Positions 44,334 to 52,386 of a stretch of 64,000 bases of DNA are shown here, piece by piece. Position numbers and translations under genes: made by a program. Source of the DNA: Thermococcus stetteri (GTDB lineage: Archaea; Methanobacteriota_B; Thermococci; Thermococcales; Thermococcaceae); NCBI RefSeq assembly GCF_017873335.1, contig NZ_JAGGKB010000002.1, positions 124,001 to 188,000 of the forward strand, given 5' to 3'. Below the pieces are notes generated by a model. The model saw only the letters and a list, made by a program, of their open reading frames with translations, did no database searches and was not told where the DNA came from. Each line of letters begins with the position of its first letter. The first letter of the stretch is position 1.

Positions 44334-45096
44334 TCAGACCTTTCCACGGTAGAGTATTTTAATGAGCTCTTCGGGAAGGCCCTCTTTTCTAATCTTCTCT
44401 TCTATGAGCTTTTTCTCATCTTCATAATCTACTTCTATGAACTTGGTGTGTAGCGTGTCCACATCAACGAGGGCAAAGGTTGCTTTGTGGTTCTTGCCTG
44501 GAGGATACCCAATGCTTCCGGGGCATATAACCCTACCGTAGCGGGTCATGGCGTTGACTGGATACTTCGGTGATGCAACGAAGAGTATCTCGTAGTCCTT
44601 GACCGGCCTCATAAGGGCCTCGTAATAGCTGGTTGGCTGGTCTGGCAGTACAACTCCTCCGAAGGGGTTCAGAGGGCTTCCGTACACGCCGAATATGTCG
44701 TTCTTTCCAATCTTGTCCACGAGGTATATTGGGAGGTCTCTTATGAACTCGCGTCCCTCGTGACCGAGAGCCCCCCATGTGTACTTGAGGGCCTTCTTTA
44801 TGTAATCTGGATAGTCCACCTTGTCAATGTAGTCCGGTCCTTCGGCGTGGGGGTCGCTCTCGGCTATCACTTGGTCGAACTCACCCCTGATGACCTTGAC
44901 GGTGTTGTTCCTGATGAGGTCATCGAGAGCGTCAAGAACTTCCCTTTGGGTACGGGAAGAGCCCAACGATGTTGCCCAGAACATAGTACTTTTCTATTTC
45001 ATATCCCTCATCCTTTAGGGCCTCTATCCTCTCTAGGGCCTTCGCCAATGCCGGAAGGTTGCCGTTGATGTTCGCAAGAACGGCCACGTACACCAT
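44334..45096 (-). pseudogene. Metallophosphoesterase-like gene with a frameshift and lost metal ligands
   Basis: From ATG 45096 the frame reads MVYVAVLANINGNLPALAKA to VLGNIVGLFPYPK, then meets an extra G (CCAAAGGGAAG, minus strand; + strand 44942-44944) and a quick stop. One base fewer restores EVLDALDDLIRNNTVKVIRG and on to KILYRGKV at 44334, about 250 residues in all. The fold is that of small YfcE/MJ0936-like phosphodiesterases, yet the ligand motifs are changed: DxHGN is NINGN, GDxVG is GNIVG, and GNHD is GEFDQ. So even the intact form probably had no catalysis. GGAGGTGAT precedes the start. Confidence 0.7.
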
Positions 45097-45146
45097 GGCC
45101 ATCACCTCCTTTTTCTTACCTAAAGATAATAAAAAAGTTAGGATAT

Positions 45147-45224
45147 TTAAGCCTTTCGTTTCTTCTTTCTCTTTTTCTCACCGGCAATGGCCATGAGGTA
45201 CGTGAGCACTGCGTCCTCTATCAT
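45147..45224 (-). CDS. Microprotein, 25 aa
   Basis: A tiny gene, MIEDAVLTYLMAIAGEKKRK followed by KKRKA. GGGGAGGTGAG lies four bases before the ATG, a very strong ribosome binding site for so short a frame. It has a short hydrophobic start and a strongly basic end, a layout like the 36-residue protein at 49557. Function unknown. Confidence 0.45.
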   Translation of the reverse strand: MIEDAVLTYLMAIAGEKKRKKKRKA

Positions 45225-45492
45225 AACCCTCACCTCCCCTCTCTTGTTGTTAATTATCTCTAGGTATGGGGCTCTGAGTGGGTATAGTACTGAGGGAGGT
45301 TAAGCGGAGAAACCAGAAAATAGACACTCTAAAGTTCTCTTTAACTCGCTAGCTGGTGGTGAGGGATATTGGGAGTATAAAACGGCACTGAACGTTTGTT
45401 AATGGTTCTGAATTTGAGTTTATCTTTGGCTGGAACACATGAAGGGCTTAGAACGGTGGATTGTCTTTCAAGATGTCCTCGGAGAAGTTTTG
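45225..45492. other. Spacer without a clear gene
   Basis: From 45097 to 45492 only the 25-residue microprotein looks real. The rest holds a TATA-like AGTATAAAAC at about 45374-45383, with no gene after it on the + strand, and no repeats I can see. Confidence 0.4.
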
Positions 45493-45570
45493 TGGCGGAC
45501 CGGCGGGGCTTCGAACCCCGGACCTGCGGCTTAGGAGGCCGCCGCCCTATCCTGGCTAGGCTACCGGTCC
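45493..45570 (-). tRNA. tRNA-Arg (CCU anticodon)
   Basis: A 78-base tRNA on the minus strand: acceptor GGACCGG with CCGGTCC, discriminator G, encoded CCA. Anticodon arm GCGGC-CTCCTAA-GCCGC gives CCT. T-arm CGGGG-TTCGAAG-CCCCG. Its promoter should be the AT-rich block near 45590-45610, shared with the divergent Lrp gene. Confidence 0.95.
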
Positions 45571-45596
45571 ACTGCCCGCTAATCCCTCTTAGAGAA

Positions 45597-45609
45597 GGGT
45601 ATTTAAAGT
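45597..45609 (+). promoter_or_regulatory. TATA box between tRNA-Arg and the Lrp gene
   Basis: GGGTATTTAAAGT is centred about 28 bases before ATG 45632, giving an Lrp mRNA with little or no leader. The same block is close enough to tRNA-Arg to serve it on the other strand. Confidence 0.45.
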
Positions 45610-45631
45610 TTACGGTGTATTCTCCCCGGTG

Positions 45632-46087
45632 ATGGGTGTGGTCGATGAGCTCGACATGAAGATACTAGCTTTGCTCCAGAAAAACGCAAGACTTTCCTAT
45701 AGGGAGATAGCTAAAGAGCTTGGGATAGCTGTTGGCACTGTGTACAACCGTATTAAACGCCTTGAAGAGAGCGGGATTATCAAAGGATACGCCCCGATTC
45801 TCGATTATGAAAAGCTCGGCTTTGGTTTGACTGCTTTAATAGGGATTAAAGCCCAAGGGAAAAAGATAATTGAAATCGAGAGGAAAATAGCAGAGAACGG
45901 GAGGGCTATAATGGTGTACGATATCACTGGTGAGTTTGATATATTTGTAATTGCGAAGTTCAAGGACAGGGCAGACATGAACAGTTTTGTAAAATGGCTG
46001 CTCTCCTTGGATGGGGTTGAGAAGACGAATACGAGCGTGGTCATGCAGGTTGTCAAAGAAGAGCCGAGACTATCCCTTGAGGATTAG
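45632..46087 (+). CDS. Lrp/AsnC-family transcriptional regulator
   Basis: About 151 residues. An N-terminal winged helix (LDMKILALLQKNARLSYREI, then GTVYNRIKRLEESGIIKGY) is followed by a RAM ligand-binding domain with the GxxDxxV-like turn in YDITGEFDIFVIAKF. Lrp proteins form octamers that respond to amino acids. ATG 45632 fits the TATA spacing; GTG 45638 (MVDELDMKIL) with GGTGATGG upstream is an alternative. The last 18 bases overlap the convergent gene at 46070. Confidence 0.9.
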   Translation: MGVVDELDMKILALLQKNARLSYREIAKELGIAVGTVYNRIKRLEESGIIKGYAPILDYEKLGFGLTALIGIKAQGKKIIEIERKIAENGRAIMVYDITGEFDIFVIAKFKDRADMNSFVKWLLSLDGVEKTNTSVVMQVVKEEPRLSLED

Positions 46088-46399
46088 GACCTCTTTAAGG
46101 AATCTTTCGGTGAAGTCCTGAAAGCTTTCCACGGGAAGCGCTACTTCCTTCCCGTTGACTTTTCCCCTAAAAACGAACCTTCTTGATGTTATTTCTCTGA
46201 TCTTGCCGAAGGCTGGGTTTTCCCTTATCGTGGCTTCAAGGACTCTTGTGAATTCAGCTTCATTAACCTCTTCTACTACACCCTCTATTACCACGCTCTT
46301 TCCACAATCCTCCTCAGGGCATTCAAATCTAAAGGGAACGCCGGGCGTGAACTCAACTGGGATGCTCAGCCCGGCCGCGTTGTATATAAAGCCTTTCAT
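46070..46399 (-). CDS. Hypothetical protein, 109 aa
   Basis: I do not recognise this protein. MKGFIYNAAGLSIPVEFTPG starts it and CPEEDCGKSVVIEGVVEEV holds its only two cysteines; no membrane segment. The ATG lies close behind the GfcR-like gene (9 bases) with GAGGG upstream, so the two are likely one operon. The 3' end overlaps the Lrp gene tail to tail by 18 bases. Confidence 0.6.
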   Translation of the reverse strand: MKGFIYNAAGLSIPVEFTPGVPFRFECPEEDCGKSVVIEGVVEEVNEAEFTRVLEATIRENPAFGKIREITSRRFVFRGKVNGKEVALPVESFQDFTERFLKEVLILKG

Positions 46400-46408
46400 A
46401 GGGATCCC

Positions 46409-47122
46409 TCAGAGCTTTATGAGGCTCTCGACGGGAAACGGGTACTCCCCCTTGAGCTTTTCAACTTCATCGCCAACGCTTATCAGGAAGAACATGCCAA
46501 TGGGCTTTGCACTGGCCTGGTGAACCAATTCCACAAGCGCCCTCTGTGTCTCACCGCTCCTTATTACGTCATCTACGATGAGCACGCTCTCCCCTTTCTT
46601 CAGTGCCCAGTGCGGAAGGTAGAGTGTCATAACGCTTCCCGATGCGCTGGGCACGTAGTTTACCTCGTAAAACCTCTCGACGCCTACTTCCTTCTTTTTC
46701 TTTGCGTATACTAAGTCTGCCCCAAGCTCCCTTGCTATGTGCGTTCCCAGGACAATGCCGTCAGTTTCGGCAGTGAGGACTTTGTCGATGTCCTTGTCCA
46801 TGTATTTGCTGGCAACTTCCTCCGCTATCAGGCTCATAAGCGTGGTGTCACTCAGGACTGGCATGTTATCGAAGAAGCCCCTCTCGTCGAACTTTATCCT
46901 CTTGCGCACCTCTTCTTCGATGTTAATGTAGGGTGATAGTAGCTCCATAAGCTCTTTCGTCCTCTCGGAGCTTGGAAGAACCTTTCCCCTAACGTACCTG
47001 TTGAGAACCGTTATCGGCAGTCCCGTTATGCGGGACAGCTCCTCGTACGTGTACGATTTCTTCAGGAGCCTTAGTATTCTTATCAGTCTCAGCTTTTCCT
47101 GAACTGCCTTTAACTGGCCCAC
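46409..47122 (-). CDS. GfcR-like regulator: HTH plus phosphoribosyltransferase domain
   Basis: A 237-residue protein. Residues ~1-75 form a helix-turn-helix (YTYEELSRITGLPITVLNRY), and ~85-237 a type I PRTase domain with the PRPP motif VLIVDDVIRSGET. This is the layout of archaeal GfcR, a glycolysis regulator in haloarchaea, and of PurR-like PRTase regulators; such proteins sense PRPP or nucleotides rather than catalyse. Which pathway it controls in Thermococcus is not known to me. The start is GTG with GGAGGTGAGAGA upstream. Confidence 0.85.
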   Translation of the reverse strand: MGQLKAVQEKLRLIRILRLLKKSYTYEELSRITGLPITVLNRYVRGKVLPSSERTKELMELLSPYINIEEEVRKRIKFDERGFFDNMPVLSDTTLMSLIAEEVASKYMDKDIDKVLTAETDGIVLGTHIARELGADLVYAKKKKEVGVERFYEVNYVPSASGSVMTLYLPHWALKKGESVLIVDDVIRSGETQRALVELVHQASAKPIGMFFLISVGDEVEKLKGEYPFPVESLIKL

Positions 47123-47178
47123 TCTCTCACCTCCAGGTGGCCATGGATTAACAAGAAAATGTATAAATATGTTTCGGT

Positions 47179-47709
47179 CTAAACGCTGACTTTAACTCTA
47201 TGCTTTGGGCTCTCGTGGATAACCTTCTGCCGGTACTCTTCGATGACATCCCCGTATTCTCTCAGAATGAACTCCCTGGTTATTGGCTCCCCCTCTGGGT
47301 GGTTAATGCCCGGACAAAAAGAGTCCTCTTTGACGTATATCTCCATCTTATCTCCGTGTTTCACGAAGATAAACGGATACAGCCTGCATGCGAGCGGCCT
47401 GTGGTTGTAAATTTTGCACTTCTTTGTTTCGGGATCGAGAAAGACGCATGCATCAGTAACAGGGTTCTTCTTTATTGCATACCCTAGGAACTTATCTCCC
47501 CTGTAGAAGAGCTTTTCATAGTCGACGAACTCCCAGGCGTTGTAGCCCAGTTCCTCGATTCTCTCTATGTCCTCGCCCCTGAGCGGGATTTCAAGCCTCT
47601 CACAGCAAAGTCCGCAGTTCTCAACGCACTTAAATTTAAATGTAGGGTCGGACTCGACCTCCAAAGTAACGAGGTCGATGGTCGCGACCCATCTTTTCAA
47701 GTCCTTCAC
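47179..47709 (-). CDS. YkgJ-family cysteine cluster protein
   Basis: A 176-residue metal-binding protein of the YkgJ/zinc-iron-chelating family. Cysteines occur as CVENCGLCCERL, ACVFL, KKCKIYNHRPLACRLYPF and SFCPG, a set expected to hold an Fe-S cluster or zinc. Function not established. The GTG at 47709 overlaps the upstream stop (GTGA); a TTG at 47700 has better spacing from GGGGGTGA and would shorten the protein by three residues. It is in an operon behind the RAM protein and SRP54. Confidence 0.82.
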   Translation of the reverse strand: MKDLKRWVATIDLVTLEVESDPTFKFKCVENCGLCCERLEIPLRGEDIERIEELGYNAWEFVDYEKLFYRGDKFLGYAIKKNPVTDACVFLDPETKKCKIYNHRPLACRLYPFIFVKHGDKMEIYVKEDSFCPGINHPEGEPITREFILREYGDVIEEYRQKVIHESPKHRVKVSV

Positions 47710-47945
47710 CCCCTGTAACCGCTCGCTATGAGGGTCTCCGTTACTTCAATATCCTTGATCTTCCTGAGGACAGTGTCGTGGAATCTGTCCAGCTCTTCGA
47801 TGTCCGGGACTTCGATGCGGATTATAATATCGTACTCCCCATACACCCTGTAGGCCTCTTTGACGTGGGGATCCTTTGTTATCTCTTTGTAGACCTTTTC
47901 CTCGTTCCCGGGTTTCACCACTATTAGGATGATTGCCTCTATCAT
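47706..47945 (-). CDS. Stand-alone RAM (Lrp/AsnC ligand-binding) domain protein
   Basis: A 79-residue protein that is only the RAM domain of Lrp regulators: [20 protein letters not shown], then [20 protein letters not shown] and ASGYRG. With no DNA-binding part, it may be an amino-acid sensor that pairs with full-length Lrp proteins. Its ATG overlaps the SRP54 stop (ATGA) and its stop overlaps the YkgJ-like start. Confidence 0.85.
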   Translation of the reverse strand: MIEAIILIVVKPGNEEKVYKEITKDPHVKEAYRVYGEYDIIIRIEVPDIEELDRFHDTVLRKIKDIEVTETLIASGYRG

Positions 47946-49288
47946 ATCCCCAACCCCCCGAAGTTAAACTTCTTGGCCATCTTCGCAAGCTTTCTCTTAT
48001 TCAAGCTCTTGAACATCTTCTTCATCTGATTGTACTGGTTGAGAAGCTCCCTTACTTCAGCTGTTGTTGCCCCCGAGCCCCTGGCTATGCGCTTTATCCT
48101 CGAGTAATTGATAATCTCTGGGTTTTCAAGCTCTTCTTCCGTCATTGAGTCCATTATGACTTTGTACCTCTTTAGCTTTTCTTCTCCCACCCTAACTGCG
48201 TCATCTGGGAGGGAGTAGCCAAGTCCAGGTATCATCTGGAGTATCTGCTTCAACGGACCCATCTTCTGCATCGCTTCGAGCTGGGCGTACATGTCCTTGA
48301 GGTTGAACTTTCCGCGCAGGAACTTCTCCATGTCCTCTTCCTTGAACTCCTGTTCCTTCTGGAGCTCCTCTATCTTCTCCAAAAGGCCCTGTATGTCACC
48401 AAGGCCGAGCAGTCTCGAAACGAAGCGCTTTGGATCAAAGGGCTCAAGGTCGTCTATCCTCTCGCCAGTTCCAATGAACTTTATCGGAGCCCCTGTTGCG
48501 GCGACTGCCGAAAGTGCACCGCCACCCTTGGCGCTTCCATCAAGCTTCGTGACGATTATTGACCCTATGGGGGTTGCCTCTTTAAAGGCCATAGCCTGGT
48601 TGTACGCCTGCTGGCCTATGGTGCCGTCTATGACGAGTATAACCTCGTGGGGCTTAATGGCCTCGCTTATCTGCCTCATCTCCTCTATGAGGCCCTTCTC
48701 CTCCTTGTGCCTTCCTGCTGAGTCGACTATTATGACGTCCACGCCCTTCTTGCGGAAGTGTTCAACACCTTCCCTTGCGAGCTTGACTGCGTCCTTCTCC
48801 TCTGGATCGCCGAAGACCTCTATGCCGAATGGGTCAAGTAGCTGCCTGAGCTGGTAGTAAGCTCCCGGTCTCCAGGTGTCGGAACAGACAACACCGACTT
48901 TGTACCCCCTCTTCTGGAGGTGGCGGGCCAGCTTTGCGACGCTCGTTGTCTTTCCAGAACCCTGGATTCCAACAGTGAGGATGACAGTGGGTTTGTGCTT
49001 TATCTCAAGGGGCTTCGCCTCTGTTCCGAGGAATTTTGTTAGCTCTTCGTACACGATCTTTATTATGTGCTCCTTCCTGCTGACTCCCGCCGGAGGCTCT
49101 TCTTCAAGTGCTCGCTTCTGTATCTGCTTTGTCAGCTGGAGGACGAGTTTGACGTTGACATCCGCCTGGAGAAGGGCCCTCTGGATGTCTCTAACTATCT
49201 CCTTGATTGTGGCCTCATCAACGGTGCTCGAGCGGGCGAGCTTTTTGAGAGCGCTGTTCAGTGCCTGGCCGAGCTTCTCAAGTGCCAT
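47942..49288 (-). CDS. srp54: Signal recognition particle 54 kDa protein
   Basis: A 448-residue SRP54/Ffh GTPase that binds signal sequences and delivers ribosomes to FtsY and SecYEG. N domain ~1-85; G domain with GIQGSGKTT near 103-111, [23 protein letters not shown] domain ~300-448, with [19 protein letters not shown] and the RNA-binding [20 protein letters not shown]. Complete. A TATA box on the minus strand (GTTTATAAGG, 49321-49330) lies upstream with GGTGAGAG before the ATG. Confidence 0.97.
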   Translation of the reverse strand: MALEKLGQALNSALKKLARSSTVDEATIKEIVRDIQRALLQADVNVKLVLQLTKQIQKRALEEEPPAGVSRKEHIIKIVYEELTKFLGTEAKPLEIKHKPTVILTVGIQGSGKTTSVAKLARHLQKRGYKVGVVCSDTWRPGAYYQLRQLLDPFGIEVFGDPEEKDAVKLAREGVEHFRKKGVDVIIVDSAGRHKEEKGLIEEMRQISEAIKPHEVILVIDGTIGQQAYNQAMAFKEATPIGSIIVTKLDGSAKGGGALSAVAATGAPIKFIGTGERIDDLEPFDPKRFVSRLLGLGDIQGLLEKIEELQKEQEFKEEDMEKFLRGKFNLKDMYAQLEAMQKMGPLKQILQMIPGLGYSLPDDAVRVGEEKLKRYKVIMDSMTEEELENPEIINYSRIKRIARGSGATTAEVRELLNQYNQMKKMFKSLNKRKLAKMAKKFNFGGLGI

Positions 49289-49397
49289 TTTCTCTCACCT
49301 TGTTTAGAGATGAACCGCGACCTTATAAACGGTTGGGTCTTTGAGCGCTTACAAAATGTATCCATTTTATCTAATCGGCCGTTTTGAAGCCGTTTAA

Positions 49398-49417
49398 AAT
49401 GTAGATTTTTGTACATT
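49398..49417. repeat. Palindrome between srp54 and a microprotein gene
   Basis: AATGTAGATTTTTGTACATT: AATGTA and TACATT pair perfectly. It lies in the 268-base AT-rich divergent region 49289-49556 and could be an operator. It is not directly next to either TATA box. Confidence 0.3.
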
Positions 49418-49498
49418 AAAGCTAAATCAAATTCTATGGTCTCTTCTGTTGAGTTTGGAGCTCTTTTCGGTTCATTCCTGTGGAAAAACAATCTACAA

Positions 49499-49510
49499 AA
49501 GTTTTTAAAC
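49499..49510 (+). promoter_or_regulatory. TATA box of the 36-aa microprotein gene
   Basis: AAGTTTTTAAAC lies 47-58 bases before ATG 49557, leaving a leader of about 25-30 bases that ends in GGGGGTGAGAGA. Confidence 0.5.
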
Positions 49511-49556
49511 CTAAAAAAGCTATTGACAAACGGAGAGAAAAATAGGGGGTGAGAGA

Positions 49557-49667
49557 ATGCTTCAGTGGATGCTCGTTTACGAGTACATGTTCACCAAGGA
49601 AAACGAGAGGAGAAAGAGGAGGCCAATTCCTGAGGAGCTTGAGTACCTCGAGATGCTCCGCAGATGA
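49557..49667 (+). CDS. Microprotein, 36 aa
   Basis: A 36-residue protein, MLQWMLVYEYMFTKENERRK then RRPIPEELEYLEMLRR. It has its own TATA box and a strong GGGGGTGAGAGA ribosome binding site, so it looks like a real gene and not noise. An aromatic hydrophobic start precedes a basic run and an acidic helix. No family is known to me. Confidence 0.6.
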   Translation: MLQWMLVYEYMFTKENERRKRRPIPEELEYLEMLRR

Positions 49668-49837
49668 GCTTGACTCTTTTTCTTCTTCTGTTCATTCTCC
49701 TTTGATGCTGTTCTGAGTTTTAAGGTAATGGTTTTGAATGAAACCCATTGTATCGTCGATTGTCGAATTATTTTTTAACGAATGTCTTTAGGAAAGCTTT
49801 TTATATGTTGAAGTTGTACATACTATTGGTGATACCT

Positions 49838-50047
49838 ATGCCAACTGTTATCAAGCGTGATCCCAAGAGGTTTTTGAAGGAGCTTCGCATCCATTACGGC
49901 GATGTCTGGAAGATGCCCTCGAGCCAGTACCTGGCCAGCCCGGATTTTGTTGTAGTCGATCCGAGAACTGGAAAGAAGACGAAGGTCAGCTTTGTCTCTC
50001 TTGATGACGGCGAGATTGTTGGTGTCGTGTACGACGACCTTAGCTGA
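49838..50047 (+). CDS. Hypothetical protein, 69 aa
   Basis: A 69-residue soluble protein I do not recognise: MPTVIKRDPKRFLKELRIHY at the start, GKKTKVSFVSLDDGEIVGVV near the end. It may fold as a small beta-barrel-like domain. ATG 49838 is chosen because GGTGAT lies just upstream and a TATA box (GCTTTTTATATG, about 49795-49806) precedes it; the frame continues upstream without these signals. Confidence 0.65.
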   Translation: MPTVIKRDPKRFLKELRIHYGDVWKMPSSQYLASPDFVVVDPRTGKKTKVSFVSLDDGEIVGVVYDDLS

Positions 50048-50081
50048 TCTTTATCTCTCGTTGCTATCTCTGTTTTTAGTG

Positions 50082-50114
50082 TTTCAACAACGTATAAATA
50101 CCCCTTGTTGGAAA
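50082..50114. promoter_or_regulatory. Inverted repeat flanking a TATA box
   Basis: TTTCAACAA and TTGTTGGAAA are arms of an imperfect inverted repeat with a TATA box (CGTATAAATA, 50091-50100) between them. It lies 20-52 bases before the TTG start at 50134. Such a layout suits a dimeric repressor covering the promoter. Confidence 0.45.
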
Positions 50115-50133
50115 TCCTTTTGGGTGGTGTAGT

Positions 50134-51438
50134 TTGTCCAAAGATATCTATTACGAACTGCTATCGATAGCCCGCAATATCTCCGATCCGTATCTGAGGG
50201 CCATTACGTACGCTCGAGTTGGATATTACATGCATGAGGTTAGGCATCCAAAATATAAGGACGCGTTTTCATATGCCCTACGAACTGTCGCCATGATCGA
50301 GAGCGCCCCTTTAATGGTTAACGCCCTGATTGAAATAGGAACCCTTCTGAGCAATATCAACCGTCAGAGTGCCCTCCGGGTTTTTGAGAGTGCGTATGAG
50401 GCGATTACTAAGATGCCACAGCCGCTTAAGGATGAGTTTCTCTATAGCCTTGTGAAAAGACTTGTGAAGGCCGACGCAATTGATACGGCTTTTAAGTATT
50501 CACTTGAACTTGATGATGAGATAAAGAAAAACGACGTGCTGATCCTAATTTTGAACAGTTATGTGGACAAAGGCAATCTGAGAAAGGCCCACGAGGTTTT
50601 GGATTATATACAGAGTGAACCCTGGCGTTCGCTAGCTTTGTTTAACATCCTAAGGGAGCATCTTAAGCGGGAGGAGTTCGGGACTACTCTCGGCCTGCTA
50701 TCACAGTTCCGCAGTGACTACTGGCTTGGAGAGGCGGTAAAAACTGCAGCGTTCTATCTCAAGAAAGCTGGCGTCTGGGACTCTGCGGTCTACGAAAAGT
50801 TCCTTGACGTCCTGATTGAGCTTTTGCCAAAAATGGGTGCCGAAGTTCTTCGTTCATTTTTAATTGGTCTTGCACTCCAGAACGATGTCGAGTTCGTCGC
50901 AAAATCCCTGCCCAGGATTCCCAGAGAATACCGTGATGAAGTGCTCCCCGGGATCGTCTCGTCAATAATTGATATGCCCGAGTTACTTGAGAGGTTCATC
51001 GATTTACTGCCCGAGGACGCTAGGGAACTTGTTGAGGCTCAGATCCTTGATTACCTCCTTGAGGCTGAGCCCAAGTCTGAGTACCTATCCCTTGTAAGGA
51101 AGATAGGCTCTATGGCGTCTTCTGACCGTATACTCGTCAAGGTGATAAGGTACCTCTCGAAGCTCCATGACTATGAAACGGCTTGGGAGCTGGCTTCTTC
51201 TATTAAGGATCCCCATCTGAGGTCTCTTGCTTTTGGAGGCATAGCTGTTGAGAAACTCAAGGAGGGCGACATAGATGGGGCCATAGATGCGACCTCTGAA
51301 GTAAAGGATCCGAGATGGGGGTCCTGGTTGCTGAGTGAAATTCTTGCAAAGATCGCGGAGCTCCAGGCCAGCGGAAGGGTGGTTGAAGACATCGAAGAGC
51401 GGGCTGAGGAACAAAAGCGCCTTTGGGCCAAGGAATAA
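50134..51438 (+). CDS. Helical-repeat protein, Thermococcales-specific type
   Basis: A 434-residue all-helical protein of TPR/HEAT-like repeats. Units carry a recurring ISDPYLRAITYARVGYY / SIKDPHLRSLAFGGIAVE / EVKDPRWGSWLLSEILAKI pattern, about 30-35 residues apart, mainly at both ends. The gene at 54409-55479 has the same motif (IRDPYWRSYALRWVAES), so they are paralogues. Such scaffolds bind other proteins; the partner is unknown. The start is TTG with GGGTGGTG upstream. It is followed by mtnP after 41 bases. Confidence 0.7.
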   Translation: MSKDIYYELLSIARNISDPYLRAITYARVGYYMHEVRHPKYKDAFSYALRTVAMIESAPLMVNALIEIGTLLSNINRQSALRVFESAYEAITKMPQPLKDEFLYSLVKRLVKADAIDTAFKYSLELDDEIKKNDVLILILNSYVDKGNLRKAHEVLDYIQSEPWRSLALFNILREHLKREEFGTTLGLLSQFRSDYWLGEAVKTAAFYLKKAGVWDSAVYEKFLDVLIELLPKMGAEVLRSFLIGLALQNDVEFVAKSLPRIPREYRDEVLPGIVSSIIDMPELLERFIDLLPEDARELVEAQILDYLLEAEPKSEYLSLVRKIGSMASSDRILVKVIRYLSKLHDYETAWELASSIKDPHLRSLAFGGIAVEKLKEGDIDGAIDATSEVKDPRWGSWLLSEILAKIAELQASGRVVEDIEERAEEQKRLWAKE

Positions 51439-51479
51439 CGTTTTAAGGCACGTTTCTTTTATCTTTTCTGGTGATGTGG

Positions 51480-52283
51480 ATGCCGAGGATAGCGATAATA
51501 GGCGGTTCTGGGGTTTACGACCCGGCACTCCTGACCAACATCAGGGAAGAGACAGTTGAGACACCCTACGGTTCGGTTAGGGTCAAGATCGGCGAGTACA
51601 ACGGTGAGGAAATAGCTTTTCTGCCGAGGCACGGTGAGGGACACAGCGTTCCCCCTCATAAGATAAACTACCGGGCGAACATCTGGGCCCTCCACGAGCT
51701 CGGCGTCGAGAGGATTCTCTCGACTTCAGCAGTTGGCTCCCTCAACCTGGACATGAAGCCAGGTGATTTCGTCATCCTCGACCAGCTGATGGACTTCACA
51801 AAAACGAGGCACTACACCTTCTATGACGGTGAAGATAGCCCGCACGACAGGAAGTTCGTCGCCCACGTGGACTTTACGGAACCCTACTGCCCGGAGCTGA
51901 GAAATGCTTTGATGAACGCGGCCAGGGAGCTCGGCTTTACCTACCACCCGACTGGAACGTACGCCTGCATGGAAGGACCGCGCTTCGAGACGAGGGCGGA
52001 GATAAGGGCACTCAAGATACTCGGTGCCGATGTCGTTGGCATGACCCAGTGCCCAGAAGCGGCGCTCGCCAGGGAGCTTGAGATGTGCTACGCGAGCGTT
52101 GCGATAGTTACAAACTACGCGGCCGGTATAAGCCCCAACAAGCTTACCCACACCGAGGTCGTCGAGCTGATGGAGAAGAAGTCCAACGAGATAAAGCTTC
52201 TCCTCATGAACACGATCAAGTACATTCCAAAAGAGCGGAGATGCCCCTGCAAGGACGCTCTAAAGGGCGCGACCGGTGAGTAG
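51480..52283 (+). CDS. mtnP: S-methyl-5'-thioadenosine phosphorylase
   Basis: A 267-residue trimeric-type purine nucleoside phosphorylase that splits methylthioadenosine with phosphate for methionine and adenine salvage. MPRIAIIGGSGVYDPALL, LPRHGEGHSVPPHKINYRAN and the GTYACMEGPRFETRAEIR active-site loop are clear. C-terminal CPC (ERRCPCKDAL) matches the CXC disulfide motif known to stabilise the Pyrococcus enzymes. ATG 51480 follows GGTGATG. Confidence 0.93.
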   Translation: MPRIAIIGGSGVYDPALLTNIREETVETPYGSVRVKIGEYNGEEIAFLPRHGEGHSVPPHKINYRANIWALHELGVERILSTSAVGSLNLDMKPGDFVILDQLMDFTKTRHYTFYDGEDSPHDRKFVAHVDFTEPYCPELRNALMNAARELGFTYHPTGTYACMEGPRFETRAEIRALKILGADVVGMTQCPEAALARELEMCYASVAIVTNYAAGISPNKLTHTEVVELMEKKSNEIKLLLMNTIKYIPKERRCPCKDALKGATGE

Positions 52284-52386
52284 TGTCCTTATTTGTTCTT
52301 CCTTCTTCTTTAATGTGCTTACGTTTTGAACCTTGTGTTAAAGAAAGCGTTTAATAGTCCTTTGAGAACTCTTCTTGGTGAAGTGG

